From Alectryocaccomicrobium faecavium (GTDB lineage: Bacteria > Bacillota > Clostridia > Christensenellales > Aristaeellaceae), in the NCBI GenBank assembly GCA_018713425.1, contig DVOT01000125.1, positions 1 to 29,082 of the forward strand: a stretch of 29,082 nucleotides of DNA, in the 5' to 3' direction. Below, piece by piece: positions 6,388 to 14,075 of the stretch (position 1 is the stretch's first letter; the number at the start of each line of letters is the position of its first letter). The notes under the pieces were generated by a model. That model searched no databases and was not told where the DNA came from. It was given only the letters and a program-made list of their open reading frames with translations. A program made the position numbers and the translations under genes.

Positions 6388-6992
6388 CCATCGGCATATG
6401 CGGCGCTAGTGGCAGCGGCAAATCCACGCTCGCGCGGGAACTGGCCCGCTGCATCAATCAGCCATCTGTGTTGCTCCGCCAGGACACGTATTATCTCGAC
6501 CATCCGGAGCTTTCCTTCGAAGAACGCCGGGCTCTCAATTTCGATGAGCCCGCAAGCTTCGACCATGACGCGCTGTATCAGGATCTCCTTGCCTTACAGG
6601 CGGGCGAACCCATCCGAGAAAAAGACTATGATTTTGCGCTGCACCGCCGGTGCGACGCCAACGCTTGGTTGCAGCCAGCCCAAATCACCATCGTAGAAGG
6701 CATTCACGCCTTCTATGACCCGCGCGTGCGCGCCATGATGGATTTCAAGCTGTTTGTGCAAGTGGATCCCGACATCTGCCTGCTCCGCCGCATCCGGCGC
6801 GATATTCGCGACCGCGGGCGGGATGTAGACGATATTTCACGCCAGTACCTGGACACCGTAAAGCCCATGTATGAACGGCACATCCGCAATTATGTGGACT
6901 ATGCGGACGTCATTGTGGCGCACGGCGGCAAAAACCAAAAAATCGTGGAAATCCTCGGGCACTACATCAATACCTGTCTGCTTCCCCATTGA
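6381..6992 (+). CDS. udk: Uridine kinase-family P-loop kinase
   Basis: Protein of 203 residues, the usual length for uridine kinase, which phosphorylates uridine and cytidine to the monophosphates in pyrimidine salvage. Walker A GASGSGKST is at residues 8-16, the RQDTYY segment with D35 matches the uridine-binding/catalytic region, NFDEP is at 53-57, IVEGIHA at 104-110 and the arginine-rich lid RDIRDRGRD at 140-148. The ATG overlaps the nitroreductase stop by 7 bases (ATGCTGA), which implies translational coupling; no strong Shine-Dalgarno site is visible. The 3' end overlaps the convergent spoIIP gene by 26 bases. A related phosphoribulokinase-like kinase of other specificity cannot be excluded. 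Confidence 0.87.
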   Translation: MLTIGICGASGSGKSTLARELARCINQPSVLLRQDTYYLDHPELSFEERRALNFDEPASFDHDALYQDLLALQAGEPIREKDYDFALHRRCDANAWLQPAQITIVEGIHAFYDPRVRAMMDFKLFVQVDPDICLLRRIRRDIRDRGRDVDDISRQYLDTVKPMYERHIRNYVDYADVIVAHGGKNQKIVEILGHYINTCLLPH

Positions 6993-7977
6993 GAACCGTA
7001 GCAATGCCTTCGGCAAGATATGGCATGGAAGCAAGGGCTTCGGCAAGCGTGTTTTCGTTGTGGCCCACTTCAATCAGCAGTGCGGGCGTGCCGACGTGCT
7101 GGTTATAGCGGTTGCCCTTTACCATCACATCGCGGCACAAGCCCGGATGCCGCGCGTTTAGAACGTCGGTCAACAGGGTGGCAAAGCCGTAATTCGCGTC
7201 AAAATCCGGCTTGTCCACAAAATTGTCGCCCCGGCCGAGGAGGATCATCAGTTGGGCCACCTCCTGGCCGTTTGCCTGCACCGTTCGTTCTTCGCCCGCC
7301 GCATAGGCGTCGCGGTGCAAATCGATGTACATATCGAAAGGTTCGCTATAGGCGAGCACGGTTTCCAAGGAACGGGTATACGCCGTGTTGAAATCTGGCA
7401 TTTCGTTGTCTGTGGTATCGTGTGTGACTTCAAAGCCATACATGCGGAGCAGGGACGCCAATTCCGCACCCACGCGCACCACGGAATGGTCTGCATCCGC
7501 TGTGCGCCAGGCGCCGGTTTCCACATATTCGTTGCCCTCTTCCTGGGCGTATGCTTCGTGGGTGTGCGTATGGTAGATGAGGATGCGTTTGGATGCGGCG
7601 GGCTGGATGGTAGGCGCAGGCGTTGGCGTGGCCAAAGCGCTGGCGCTGGCTTCCGGCGCGTTCAAAGGGAGCGGCTCGTCCTCTTTCCAGGAAAACGTTC
7701 CCTCTTTTTCTTGCGCGTTGTCAAAGATGATCACCGGGTTCGATGCCAACATTGCCACCGGCGCGCTTGCGCCGGAATAAGCAACGCGAAAACAGCCCAG
7801 CGGGCTGTTTTCGCTCCATTGCGCTGCCGTGTTCGTGGCCAAAGCTACGTCCGCATTGGCGGCGGAAGCATCAAAAAACATCGTTTTGCAAATCAAAGCG
7901 ATCAGCACAACCACGGCGAGCGCCACCAGCACACCTAGAACCAAATGCGAAGCCTTCACAACCTTGATTCGAATCAT
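6967..7977 (-). CDS. spoIIP: Stage II sporulation protein SpoIIP-family amidase/endopeptidase
   Basis: Protein of 336 residues with one N-terminal membrane anchor (about residues 9-32), a Pro/Ala/Thr linker (about 105-128) and a C-terminal SpoIIP catalytic domain. SpoIIP cleaves peptidoglycan during forespore engulfment, with SpoIID and SpoIIM. Visible catalytic-domain motifs are IYHTHTHEAY (H136, H138 and H140; E141), the block from WRTADADHSVVRVG to TTDNE, DLHRDAY at 219-225 and LIEVGHNENT at 301-310. The ATG at 7977 is chosen over an in-frame GTG at 8004 because GGGGTGG lies about 5 bases upstream. A sigma-E-like promoter is visible at 8036-8008. The gene follows the PlsC-like gene by 53 bases. 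Clostridia may carry more than one SpoIIP-like protein, so this could be a paralog. Confidence 0.88.
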   Translation of the reverse strand: MIRIKVVKASHLVLGVLVALAVVVLIALICKTMFFDASAANADVALATNTAAQWSENSPLGCFRVAYSGASAPVAMLASNPVIIFDNAQEKEGTFSWKEDEPLPLNAPEASASALATPTPAPTIQPAASKRILIYHTHTHEAYAQEEGNEYVETGAWRTADADHSVVRVGAELASLLRMYGFEVTHDTTDNEMPDFNTAYTRSLETVLAYSEPFDMYIDLHRDAYAAGEERTVQANGQEVAQLMILLGRGDNFVDKPDFDANYGFATLLTDVLNARHPGLCRDVMVKGNRYNQHVGTPALLIEVGHNENTLAEALASMPYLAEGIATVLNGEADRY

Positions 7978-8007
7978 CTGCACCACCCCGTCCGCTTTAC
8001 TCACTAC

Positions 8008-8036
8008 AAAGTATTCGCGGCGGGATTCTTTTATGC
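8008..8036 (-). promoter_or_regulatory. Candidate sigma-E-type promoter of spoIIP
   Basis: On the minus strand GCATAAA (8036-8030) resembles the sigma-E -35 element and AATACTTT (8015-8008) partly matches its -10 (CATACAnT), with a 14-base spacer. The predicted start leaves a 5' leader of about 25 bases before the spoIIP start. Five of seven and five of eight consensus positions match, so this is suggestive only, but spoIIP is a known sigma-E target in Bacillus. Confidence 0.35.
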
Positions 8037-8705
8037 TGTTTCCGCCTCCAACCGGCTGAGCGCGCGTTGCAATTCTTGGATCACGCCTTCCATCTGCGCC
8101 TCAGGATCCCCATCGGCAAAAAACACCGGCTGTCCTATGGCGATCCGTTTTCGCGGTTTCACCACAATGGGCACAAACGGAAGATGCTTCCCCGTCTTTG
8201 CGCAATACATGCGTTCCAGCAGCAAAAACCCCTTGTAGAGTTCCCCCACCCCGCCGTTTTCGCTGGTGTAATCCACATCCGGAAACAACAGGATCGATTC
8301 CCCGGCCAGCAACGCTTTTATGCTTTCGCGCAGCGTAAGCATGGACTTCGCGCCGTTCCGATATACGGCAATGGCGCGAAGGGAACGCACCATCTTGGGG
8401 GCAAAGAAAGCGCTTGCCCGGGCAGCTATCCAGGCAATGGGTCTGGGCAACTTGCAGCGTTCCAAAAACGTGTAGTGATACGTATGCGAGAAGCACGCCT
8501 TTTCCTCGCAAAACGCCGAAAACACCCATGGACGAACGAAGCCTCCCAAATACAAAAAGGTGTACGGCGGACCCGCATTGTTCCCGTGACGGCATAGATA
8601 TACCGCGCCCGTGGGCAGATGCGCGATATCGGGCTTTTCGCGCAAAGGGAATACCAGTTTGAGAAACGGCGCGGCAATTCGAAAAAATCTTCCTGTTTTT
8701 TGCAT
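8031..8705 (-). CDS. PlsC-like lysophospholipid acyltransferase-family protein lacking the HX4D aspartate
   Basis: Protein of 224 residues, the size of a 1-acylglycerol-3-phosphate acyltransferase. The position of block I carries CRHGNNAGPPYTF, so the expected H-x4-D reads H40-x4-G45 with no catalytic aspartate. A block-III-like ILLFPDVDY appears at 138-146 where FPEGT is usual, and VPIVVKPRK late in the protein resembles block IV. The fold therefore looks PlsC-like but the catalysis may be altered or lost. No clear Shine-Dalgarno site precedes the ATG, which sits 8 bases after the rnfB stop codon, so it probably depends on translation of the rnf transcript. A link to membrane lipid supply for the Rnf complex or for sporulation is speculation. 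Confidence 0.6.
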   Translation of the reverse strand: MQKTGRFFRIAAPFLKLVFPLREKPDIAHLPTGAVYLCRHGNNAGPPYTFLYLGGFVRPWVFSAFCEEKACFSHTYHYTFLERCKLPRPIAWIAARASAFFAPKMVRSLRAIAVYRNGAKSMLTLRESIKALLAGESILLFPDVDYTSENGGVGELYKGFLLLERMYCAKTGKHLPFVPIVVKPRKRIAIGQPVFFADGDPEAQMEGVIQELQRALSRLEAETA

Positions 8706-8713
8706 AATCTACT

Positions 8714-9709
8714 TTAGTTTGTGTTTTTCACCATTTGTACGCAGTGTTGCGGGCACGCGCTTTCGCATGCGCCGCAACCCACGCAATTCCATTCAATCAC
8801 ACTGTGGGGTTGTCCCGCTGTTCCGGCAATCGCGCCAAACTGACACGCAGCCTCGCAAGCGCCGCAGCCTATGCACTCCCCATAGCGGATAACGGCATGC
8901 CTGCGCAGCGCTTCATTGGCCTTCAACGCACCAGTGGGACAGTTGTCCGCGCAACACATACAACCCACGCATTTGGACAAATCGATTTCCGGCAGCAAAT
9001 TCACGAGTTTCAGCGCGCCAAATTTGCAACTGCGCTCGCACTTTCCGCAGCCCAAGCAGCCTGCGCTGCAATTGTCCCGCACCACCTTGCCGCGTTCCAT
9101 CGCGGAACACATGCGGTGCACGGGATGCTCCACCGGCATCAGGGCGAGCACGCCGCGCGGACATGCGCTGACACATACGCCGCACCCGCGACACGCCTCT
9201 TCATCCACCACCGCCAGCCGATTTTCATTCACATGAATGGCGCCGAATGGACAGGCCTTTTCGCAATCTCCACCGCCCAGGCAGCTATAGCGGCAAGCCT
9301 TGTCCCCATCTCCGGCCAAAAGCGCGCTGCGGCAATCCGCCGGCCCATCGTACCGAAAGCGAAGGCGGCACTTTTCCACATCGCCCCGGCACATCACGAC
9401 CGCGACTTTGCGCTCCATGCGCGCGGCGTCCACACCCATCACGGCCGCTATGCGCTTTGCCGCTTCCGCGCCGCCCACGGGGCACTGCGAAACCCCCGCT
9501 TTGCCTTCCGCCACAGCCCGGGCGTAGGCATCGCAACCCGAAAAGCCGCAGCCGCCGCAATTGGCGCCAGGCAGGGCTTCACGCACTGCGTCGAACACTG
9601 GGTCGGCTGGCACGCTAAACACTTTGCTGACGATGGCCAACACGCCGCCGAATACGAGCCCCAGGCCACCCAACAAAAGGGCGGCGACTACGATTGTGGA
9701 AACCTCCAT
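8714..9709 (-). CDS. rnfB: Rnf complex subunit RnfB (polyferredoxin)
   Basis: Protein of 331 residues: an N-terminal membrane helix (about residues 5-28), the RnfB-specific 4Fe-4S domain with C51, C54, C59 and C76, and a C-terminal run of ferredoxin-like motifs at about 139-153, 173-183, 214-228, 247-257, 279-289 and 309-319. RnfB is the likely entry point for electrons from ferredoxin into the Rnf complex. The long, cluster-rich form is the clostridial type; the proteobacterial form has far fewer clusters. The ATG at 9709 follows a GGGGGTG site and lies 14 bases after rnfA; longer in-frame starts would run into rnfA. It is the last rnf gene, and the PlsC-like gene follows after 8 bases. Confidence 0.95.
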   Translation of the reverse strand: MEVSTIVVAALLLGGLGLVFGGVLAIVSKVFSVPADPVFDAVREALPGANCGGCGFSGCDAYARAVAEGKAGVSQCPVGGAEAAKRIAAVMGVDAARMERKVAVVMCRGDVEKCRLRFRYDGPADCRSALLAGDGDKACRYSCLGGGDCEKACPFGAIHVNENRLAVVDEEACRGCGVCVSACPRGVLALMPVEHPVHRMCSAMERGKVVRDNCSAGCLGCGKCERSCKFGALKLVNLLPEIDLSKCVGCMCCADNCPTGALKANEALRRHAVIRYGECIGCGACEAACQFGAIAGTAGQPHSVIEWNCVGCGACESACPQHCVQMVKNTN

Positions 9710-9723
9710 CCCCGCACCCCCTT

Positions 9724-10296
9724 TTATCCAATCAGCCCGGCAAAGCCGGAAAAGGCCACGGCCATTAAGCCCGCCGTAATCAGCGCGCCCGGGAAACCAT
9801 TCATCCACTTGGGCATATCCGAAAGCGCCATTCGCTCGCGGATCCCCGCGAACAGCACAATCGCCAGCGTGAAACCCAGCGCGCCACCCACGCCGTTGAC
9901 CACGGATTCCAGAAGATTGTATCCTTCATCCACGTTCAAAATCGTCACGCCCAAAACCGCGCAATTCGTGGTGATCAGCGGGAGATACACGCCCAGCGCC
10001 TGATACAGCGCGAAACTGATCTTGCGCAGCACCAGTTCCACCACCTGCACCAGCACCGCGATCACCAGAATAAACGCAATCGTTTGCATGTATTCTATGC
10101 CAAAGTGCACGAGCAACAGCCGCACAAAATAGGTGACCAACGAGGCGACGCCCATTACAAACGTGACCGCCATGCCCATGCCAAACGCCGTTTCTACCTT
10201 TTTGGAAACGCCCAAAAAGGGACAGATGCCCATGAACTTGTTCATCACAAAATTGTTCACGAGGATCGAGCCCACGAGAATCAAAACGTAATTCAT
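9724..10296 (-). CDS. rnfA: Rnf complex subunit RnfA
   Basis: Integral membrane protein of 190 residues, the usual length, with about six hydrophobic helices. RnfA and RnfE are inverted homologous subunits that hold a [2Fe-2S] cluster within the membrane; the expected cysteines are present in GICPFLGV (C25) and TTNCAVLG (C112). It takes part in electron transfer coupled to Na+ or H+ translocation. The ATG at 10296 overlaps the rnfE stop in an ATGA junction and follows a GGGGG site. Sequence before that belongs to rnfE in another frame. Confidence 0.96.
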   Translation of the reverse strand: MNYVLILVGSILVNNFVMNKFMGICPFLGVSKKVETAFGMGMAVTFVMGVASLVTYFVRLLLVHFGIEYMQTIAFILVIAVLVQVVELVLRKISFALYQALGVYLPLITTNCAVLGVTILNVDEGYNLLESVVNGVGGALGFTLAIVLFAGIRERMALSDMPKWMNGFPGALITAGLMAVAFSGFAGLIG

Positions 10297-10901
10297 CGGG
10301 CAGCCCCCTTTCGCGAACGATTGGTAAGGGCCGTTACCGCCGCAAGCAACAGGCCCAGCAAAATGAAGCCTCCCGCCGGTTGCACGGCGATGGCCATGGG
10401 CTGGAAGGTTTCCGGCAACATGGCGACGCCAAAAATCGTACCCGCGCCCAACAATTCGCGCACGCAGCTCAAAAGCGTAATCGCCAGGGTAAAGCCGAGC
10501 CCCATGCCAAGCCCATCCAGCATGGAAGCCAGCGGGGGATTTTTGAAAGCAAAAGATTCTGCGCGCGCAAAGATGATGCAATTCACCACGATCAGCGATA
10601 TAAACACGCCCAGCGTATCATATAGGTCGGGGAAAAACGCGTGCATCACCATTTCCACAACCGTCACAAACGTAGCGATCACGATTACGAAAGCGGGAAT
10701 GCGAATCTGCTCTGGAATCATGCGCCGCAACAGCGAAATTACCAGATTGGAAAACACGAGCACAAACGTCGTCGCCAAGCCCATCGCAATGCCGTTGGTG
10801 GCCTGATAGGTTATCGCCAGCGTGGGACACATGCCCAGCACCAGGCGAAAGGTCGGGTTTTCGTGCAGAATGCCGTTGAGTAGGATCTTCTTCGCATTCA
10901 T
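10293..10901 (-). CDS. rnfE: Rnf complex subunit RnfE
   Basis: Integral membrane protein of 202 residues, homologous to NqrD, with multiple hydrophobic helices. The conserved cysteines for the shared intramembrane [2Fe-2S] cluster are in LGMCPTLA (C25) and VVNCIIFA (C108), the same arrangement as in RnfA. It begins 1 base after the rnfG stop with GGGGGGAG ahead of the ATG, and its TGA overlaps the rnfA start. The tight packing shows that the rnf genes form one translation-coupled operon. Confidence 0.96.
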   Translation of the reverse strand: MNAKKILLNGILHENPTFRLVLGMCPTLAITYQATNGIAMGLATTFVLVFSNLVISLLRRMIPEQIRIPAFVIVIATFVTVVEMVMHAFFPDLYDTLGVFISLIVVNCIIFARAESFAFKNPPLASMLDGLGMGLGFTLAITLLSCVRELLGAGTIFGVAMLPETFQPMAIAVQPAGGFILLGLLLAAVTALTNRSRKGAAR

Positions 10902-10902
10902 G

Positions 10903-11703
10903 CTATTCTCCCCCCTTCAAATAGCGCTCGAAGAATTCCCCGGCGCGGCGCGCGGCATCCCCCTCGCCTGATACAACCGTTCCATCCGCCGCAAGGAGCA
11001 CCGTATCGCCGCCGTCCATCGCGAAAGCATAGCCATCTTCATACGCGACAACCGCCGCAATTTCTTCAAAACCCAACTGTGCGAATACGTCCAGTTCCGC
11101 GCCGCCATAGCGCTCGAGCAGCGCCTCCAAAGGCGCGGCAGCGTCTTCTGCCTGTGGTGCGTCCGCAGATGCGGCCAGGCGCAACACGTCCTGACAATGC
11201 GAAAGCGCGCAGGATACTGCAGTTTTCACGGCGTTTGAGGAAACCGTTGCGCCGGTCATCGCGTCCGCGCCAGCCGCCGTTTCCGGCACTGCCGCGGCGC
11301 CAGTAAACTGTGCCAAAAAAGGCGCTTCATCGGCACTGCCCAGGCCCTTGGTTTCCGTATGCGCGGTCACGGCAATGCCGGTGATCCTCCCCGCCGTGCT
11401 CACGCCCAGGGAAAGGAGCACTTCCCCGGCATAGCCCGTTGTGGAAAGCTCATATACATAGCCGACAACCGTTTCGCCATCGCGGGCTTCATATAGCGCG
11501 GCAATGTTGGGATAGGCTTGCGCGTCAAACTCCATTGGCGCAAAATCGTATTCGCCAATCACCGCCGCGCGCCCGGCATTTTGTTTTCTGGCCAAGTTTT
11601 CGGCAATGGGTTTTTCTGTGAGCGCGTTCACGCCTGCGAGCAACACGCCCGCCGCCAGCGAGAAAATCATCAACCGCAGCGCCAATTTAGCAATGTTACG
11701 CAC
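10903..11703 (-). CDS. rnfG: Rnf complex subunit RnfG (covalent FMN) with a C-terminal extension
   Basis: Protein of 266 residues with one N-terminal membrane helix (about 8-26) and an extracytoplasmic FMN-binding domain. The FMN attachment motif DAMTGATVSS is at 148-157, with T153 the expected phosphothreonyl-FMN residue; residues 110-124 (IAVTAHTETKGLGSA) hold the conserved HTETPGLG-like stretch. A typical RnfG ends soon after its FMN domain, around 200 residues. Here residues from about 190 onward form an extra segment, rich in acidic residues and Ala/Gly, of unknown role. The start overlaps the rnfD end by 8 bases. Confidence 0.93.
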   Translation of the reverse strand: MRNIAKLALRLMIFSLAAGVLLAGVNALTEKPIAENLARKQNAGRAAVIGEYDFAPMEFDAQAYPNIAALYEARDGETVVGYVYELSTTGYAGEVLLSLGVSTAGRITGIAVTAHTETKGLGSADEAPFLAQFTGAAAVPETAAGADAMTGATVSSNAVKTAVSCALSHCQDVLRLAASADAPQAEDAAAPLEALLERYGGAELDVFAQLGFEEIAAVVAYEDGYAFAMDGGDTVLLAADGTVVSGEGDAARRAGEFFERYLKGGE

Positions 11704-12622
11704 GGTTTTTCACCTCCCCAAACACCCTGGGTTGTGTAAACCGCTCAATGAGAGGCGTGGCCAAATTCATGAACAATATCGCATAGGAACAGCCTTCGGG
11801 CAGAGAACTGAAGGTGCGGATCACAAACAACACCAACGCGCACCCCGCGCCCATGATGAGCTTGCCCACCGGCGTCGTGGGAGAAGAGGAGTAGTCCGTG
11901 GCCATGAAAAACGCGCCCAGGATCAAGCCGCCAGACAGCACCTGCCGCAGAGCGCTTTCCGCACTGCCCAGGGAAATCCAAAATAGCGCGAAACTGACGA
12001 GCAGCATCGTGACCGGGACGCGCCAGGAAATCACGCGACGCGCAAGCAAATAGAGCCCGCCCGCCAGCAGCGCTGGTTTGCACACCTCGCCGATACAGCC
12101 GGGAATGGTGCCCCAAAATAGCGCGTCTAGCGCATATTCCGCGCCCTGCGCAAGCGGCGTAGCGCTCGTCATGGCATCGGCCATGGAATATGCCGTTCCA
12201 GACATCAAGCCCACCCAGGAACTCATCAGAATTGCGCGCGCCGCCAGCGCGGGATTCATAAAATTCTGTCCCAAGCCGCCAAAGCACTGTTTTACCAGCA
12301 CAATAGCAATCCCCGTGCCCACGATGGGCAGCCAGAGCGGCACCGTTGGCGGCAAATTGTATGCCAGCAGCAGCCCCGTGACCACGGCCGAAAGATCCCC
12401 CACGGTGTAGGGCTTTTTTGCCATCCAGCACCACAACGCTTCCCACGCCACGGCAGAAAGCACGCTCACAGCGATGATCCACAGCGCGTGTAGGCCAAAC
12501 CACGCCACACCAAACGCGCCCGCCAGCAAAAGCGCCACGATCACATCCAACATAATGCCCCGCGTCGTGCGCCCAGCGCGTATATGCGGCGAAGAAGCAA
12601 CGCGCCAAAGCTTACCCTGCAT
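11696..12622 (-). CDS. rnfD: Rnf complex subunit RnfD (covalent FMN)
   Basis: Integral membrane protein of 308 residues, homologous to NqrB, with many hydrophobic helices. The covalent FMN motif appears as DAMTSATPLAQG at 149-160, with T155 the expected attachment site; most family members read SGATP, so the S-A substitution is a mild variant. The GQNFMNPALAARA region at 118-130 is conserved. The ATG at 12622 is set by GGAGGA about 7 bases upstream; an ATG two codons earlier overlaps that site. It starts 20 bases after the rnfC stop codon and its end overlaps the start of rnfG. Confidence 0.95.
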   Translation of the reverse strand: MQGKLWRVASSPHIRAGRTTRGIMLDVIVALLLAGAFGVAWFGLHALWIIAVSVLSAVAWEALWCWMAKKPYTVGDLSAVVTGLLLAYNLPPTVPLWLPIVGTGIAIVLVKQCFGGLGQNFMNPALAARAILMSSWVGLMSGTAYSMADAMTSATPLAQGAEYALDALFWGTIPGCIGEVCKPALLAGGLYLLARRVISWRVPVTMLLVSFALFWISLGSAESALRQVLSGGLILGAFFMATDYSSSPTTPVGKLIMGAGCALVLFVIRTFSSLPEGCSYAILFMNLATPLIERFTQPRVFGEVKNRA

Positions 12623-12642
12623 GCCGCATTCCTCCTTCCTCA

Positions 12643-13953
12643 TCAACCCTTGCGCCGCGCGAGTTCCCGCTTGGCAGCCCGGATGGATTGCGTGAGCGGA
12701 AGATGCGCGGGACATACATAAGCACAGCAGCCGCATTCGATGCAATCCAGCGCGTGCGCCGCTTTGGCTTCTTCAAACATTCCTTTATCGGAATATCGCG
12801 CGATCCGCGTGGGCATCAATCCCATCGGACAGGCATCCACGCAGCGGGCGCAACGAATGCAGTTGCCGCGCGCCGCCTTTTTTTCCGGCGGCAGGAGCAC
12901 GATCCCGCCCGTCGTCTTCGCCACAGGCGTATTGAGATCAAATGCAGCCATTCCCATCATCGGTCCGCCCAGGATCAGCCGGTCTGCCGTTTCTAACGCG
13001 CCGCCGCACGCTTCTACCAGTTCGCCCACCGGCGTGCCGATACGCGCATAAAGGTTGGCTGGCGCAGCGACTTCACCCGTTACGGTGACCACGCGGCGCA
13101 ACACCCTTTCTCCCTTCACGACGGCATCGCAGATGGCCTTCGCGGTCGATACATTGAGCACCACGCACCCCACGTCCATTGGCAAGCCGCCAGACGGGAC
13201 TCTCCTGCCCGTTAAGGCATAAATCAATTGCTTTTCCCCGCCTTGCGGATAGCGCGTGCGCAGTGGGCAAACTTCAATCCCCGCGCCCTGCGCAGCCGCG
13301 CGCAGAGCGGAAATTCCTTGCGGTTTGTTGGCTTCGACGCCGATGTAAATCGCCTTCGCACCGAGAATATGCGCGGCAATTTGCGCGCCCATGCGAATGT
13401 CGTGGGGCGCTTCGATCATCAGATGGTGGTCGCCCGAAAGATAGGGCTCGCACTCCGCGCCGTTGAGGATTAGCACATCCACCTGCTTCTCCCGCGGCAC
13501 CGTCAACTTCACCTGCGCGGGAAAGCCCGCGCCGCCCATGCCGACAATCCCGGCTTCGCGAATGCGCGAGAGCAGTTCTTCCGCCGGCGCTTCGAGCGGA
13601 TTGTCAACCGGCGCGAGGCTTTCGCACCTTTCATCCAGACCATCGTTTTCTATCACAATGGCCTCCGACGGGCGGCCCGCCGCATTGGGCCGCGCTTCCA
13701 TTCCTTTCACCCGTCCGGAAACCGGCGAATGAATGGGCGCGCCCACGAAGCCCGCGGGTTCGCCAATTTTTTCCCCCAGCAAGACCCGCTGCCCAGTCTT
13801 CACAAGCGGTTTGCAAGGCGCGCCCACGCCTTGCGAAAGAAAAATTGCCGCCAGCTTGGGTGGCGCGGCTTCGCGCACGGGCAACAAGCCATCCTGCCGT
13901 TCTTTGCCATGCGCCGCTGGATGGATCCCACCGCGAAAAGAGTGTATCACCAT
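12643..13953 (-). CDS. rnfC: Rnf complex subunit RnfC (NADH-binding)
   Basis: Protein of 436 residues, the typical clostridial length. RnfC is the soluble subunit that exchanges electrons with NAD+/NADH. Visible features are the N-terminal barrel-sandwich region with HSPVSGRVKG, the flavin/NADH-binding motif GMGGAGFPAQVKL at 138-150, NGAECEPYL at 164-172, and two C-terminal 4Fe-4S motifs (C365, C368, C371, C375 and C404, C407, C410, C414). It is the first gene of the rnf operon, preceded by GGAGGG and by a promoter with an extended -10 element about 40 bases upstream. Confidence 0.97.
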   Translation of the reverse strand: MVIHSFRGGIHPAAHGKERQDGLLPVREAAPPKLAAIFLSQGVGAPCKPLVKTGQRVLLGEKIGEPAGFVGAPIHSPVSGRVKGMEARPNAAGRPSEAIVIENDGLDERCESLAPVDNPLEAPAEELLSRIREAGIVGMGGAGFPAQVKLTVPREKQVDVLILNGAECEPYLSGDHHLMIEAPHDIRMGAQIAAHILGAKAIYIGVEANKPQGISALRAAAQGAGIEVCPLRTRYPQGGEKQLIYALTGRRVPSGGLPMDVGCVVLNVSTAKAICDAVVKGERVLRRVVTVTGEVAAPANLYARIGTPVGELVEACGGALETADRLILGGPMMGMAAFDLNTPVAKTTGGIVLLPPEKKAARGNCIRCARCVDACPMGLMPTRIARYSDKGMFEEAKAAHALDCIECGCCAYVCPAHLPLTQSIRAAKRELARRKG

Positions 13954-13988
13954 TCTTTTGCCCTCCGCAAATGGTTATATCTGCGACC

Positions 13989-13997
13989 ATTATACCA
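13989..13997 (-). promoter_or_regulatory. Promoter (extended -10) of the rnf operon
   Basis: On the minus strand a perfect -10 TATAAT (13994-13989) is preceded by TGG (13997-13995), an extended -10 element. The -35 region 17 bases upstream is T-rich with no good hexamer. The predicted start near 13982 gives a leader of about 30 bases before rnfC. The spacer between recN and rnfC is clearly AT-rich compared with the genes around it. Confidence 0.7.
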
Positions 13998-14075
13998 TAA
14001 AATCTCGCAAAAGAAAAGGATATTCCGCCGGAAAACGCACCATCGTTCAAAAAATAAAGGGCATTTTTTCAGCCG

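Noticed and set aside
10297..10581. A 95-codon N-terminal extension of RnfA.
   Set aside because: It is rnfE read in another frame; RnfA homologs begin at MNYVLILVGS and the ATG has a GGGGG site and an ATGA junction.
14045..14067. AAAAAAT / ATTTTTT inverted repeat between recN and rnfC as a terminator.
   Set aside because: The stem is A-T only and too weak; it is probably just part of the AT-rich spacer holding the rnf promoter.
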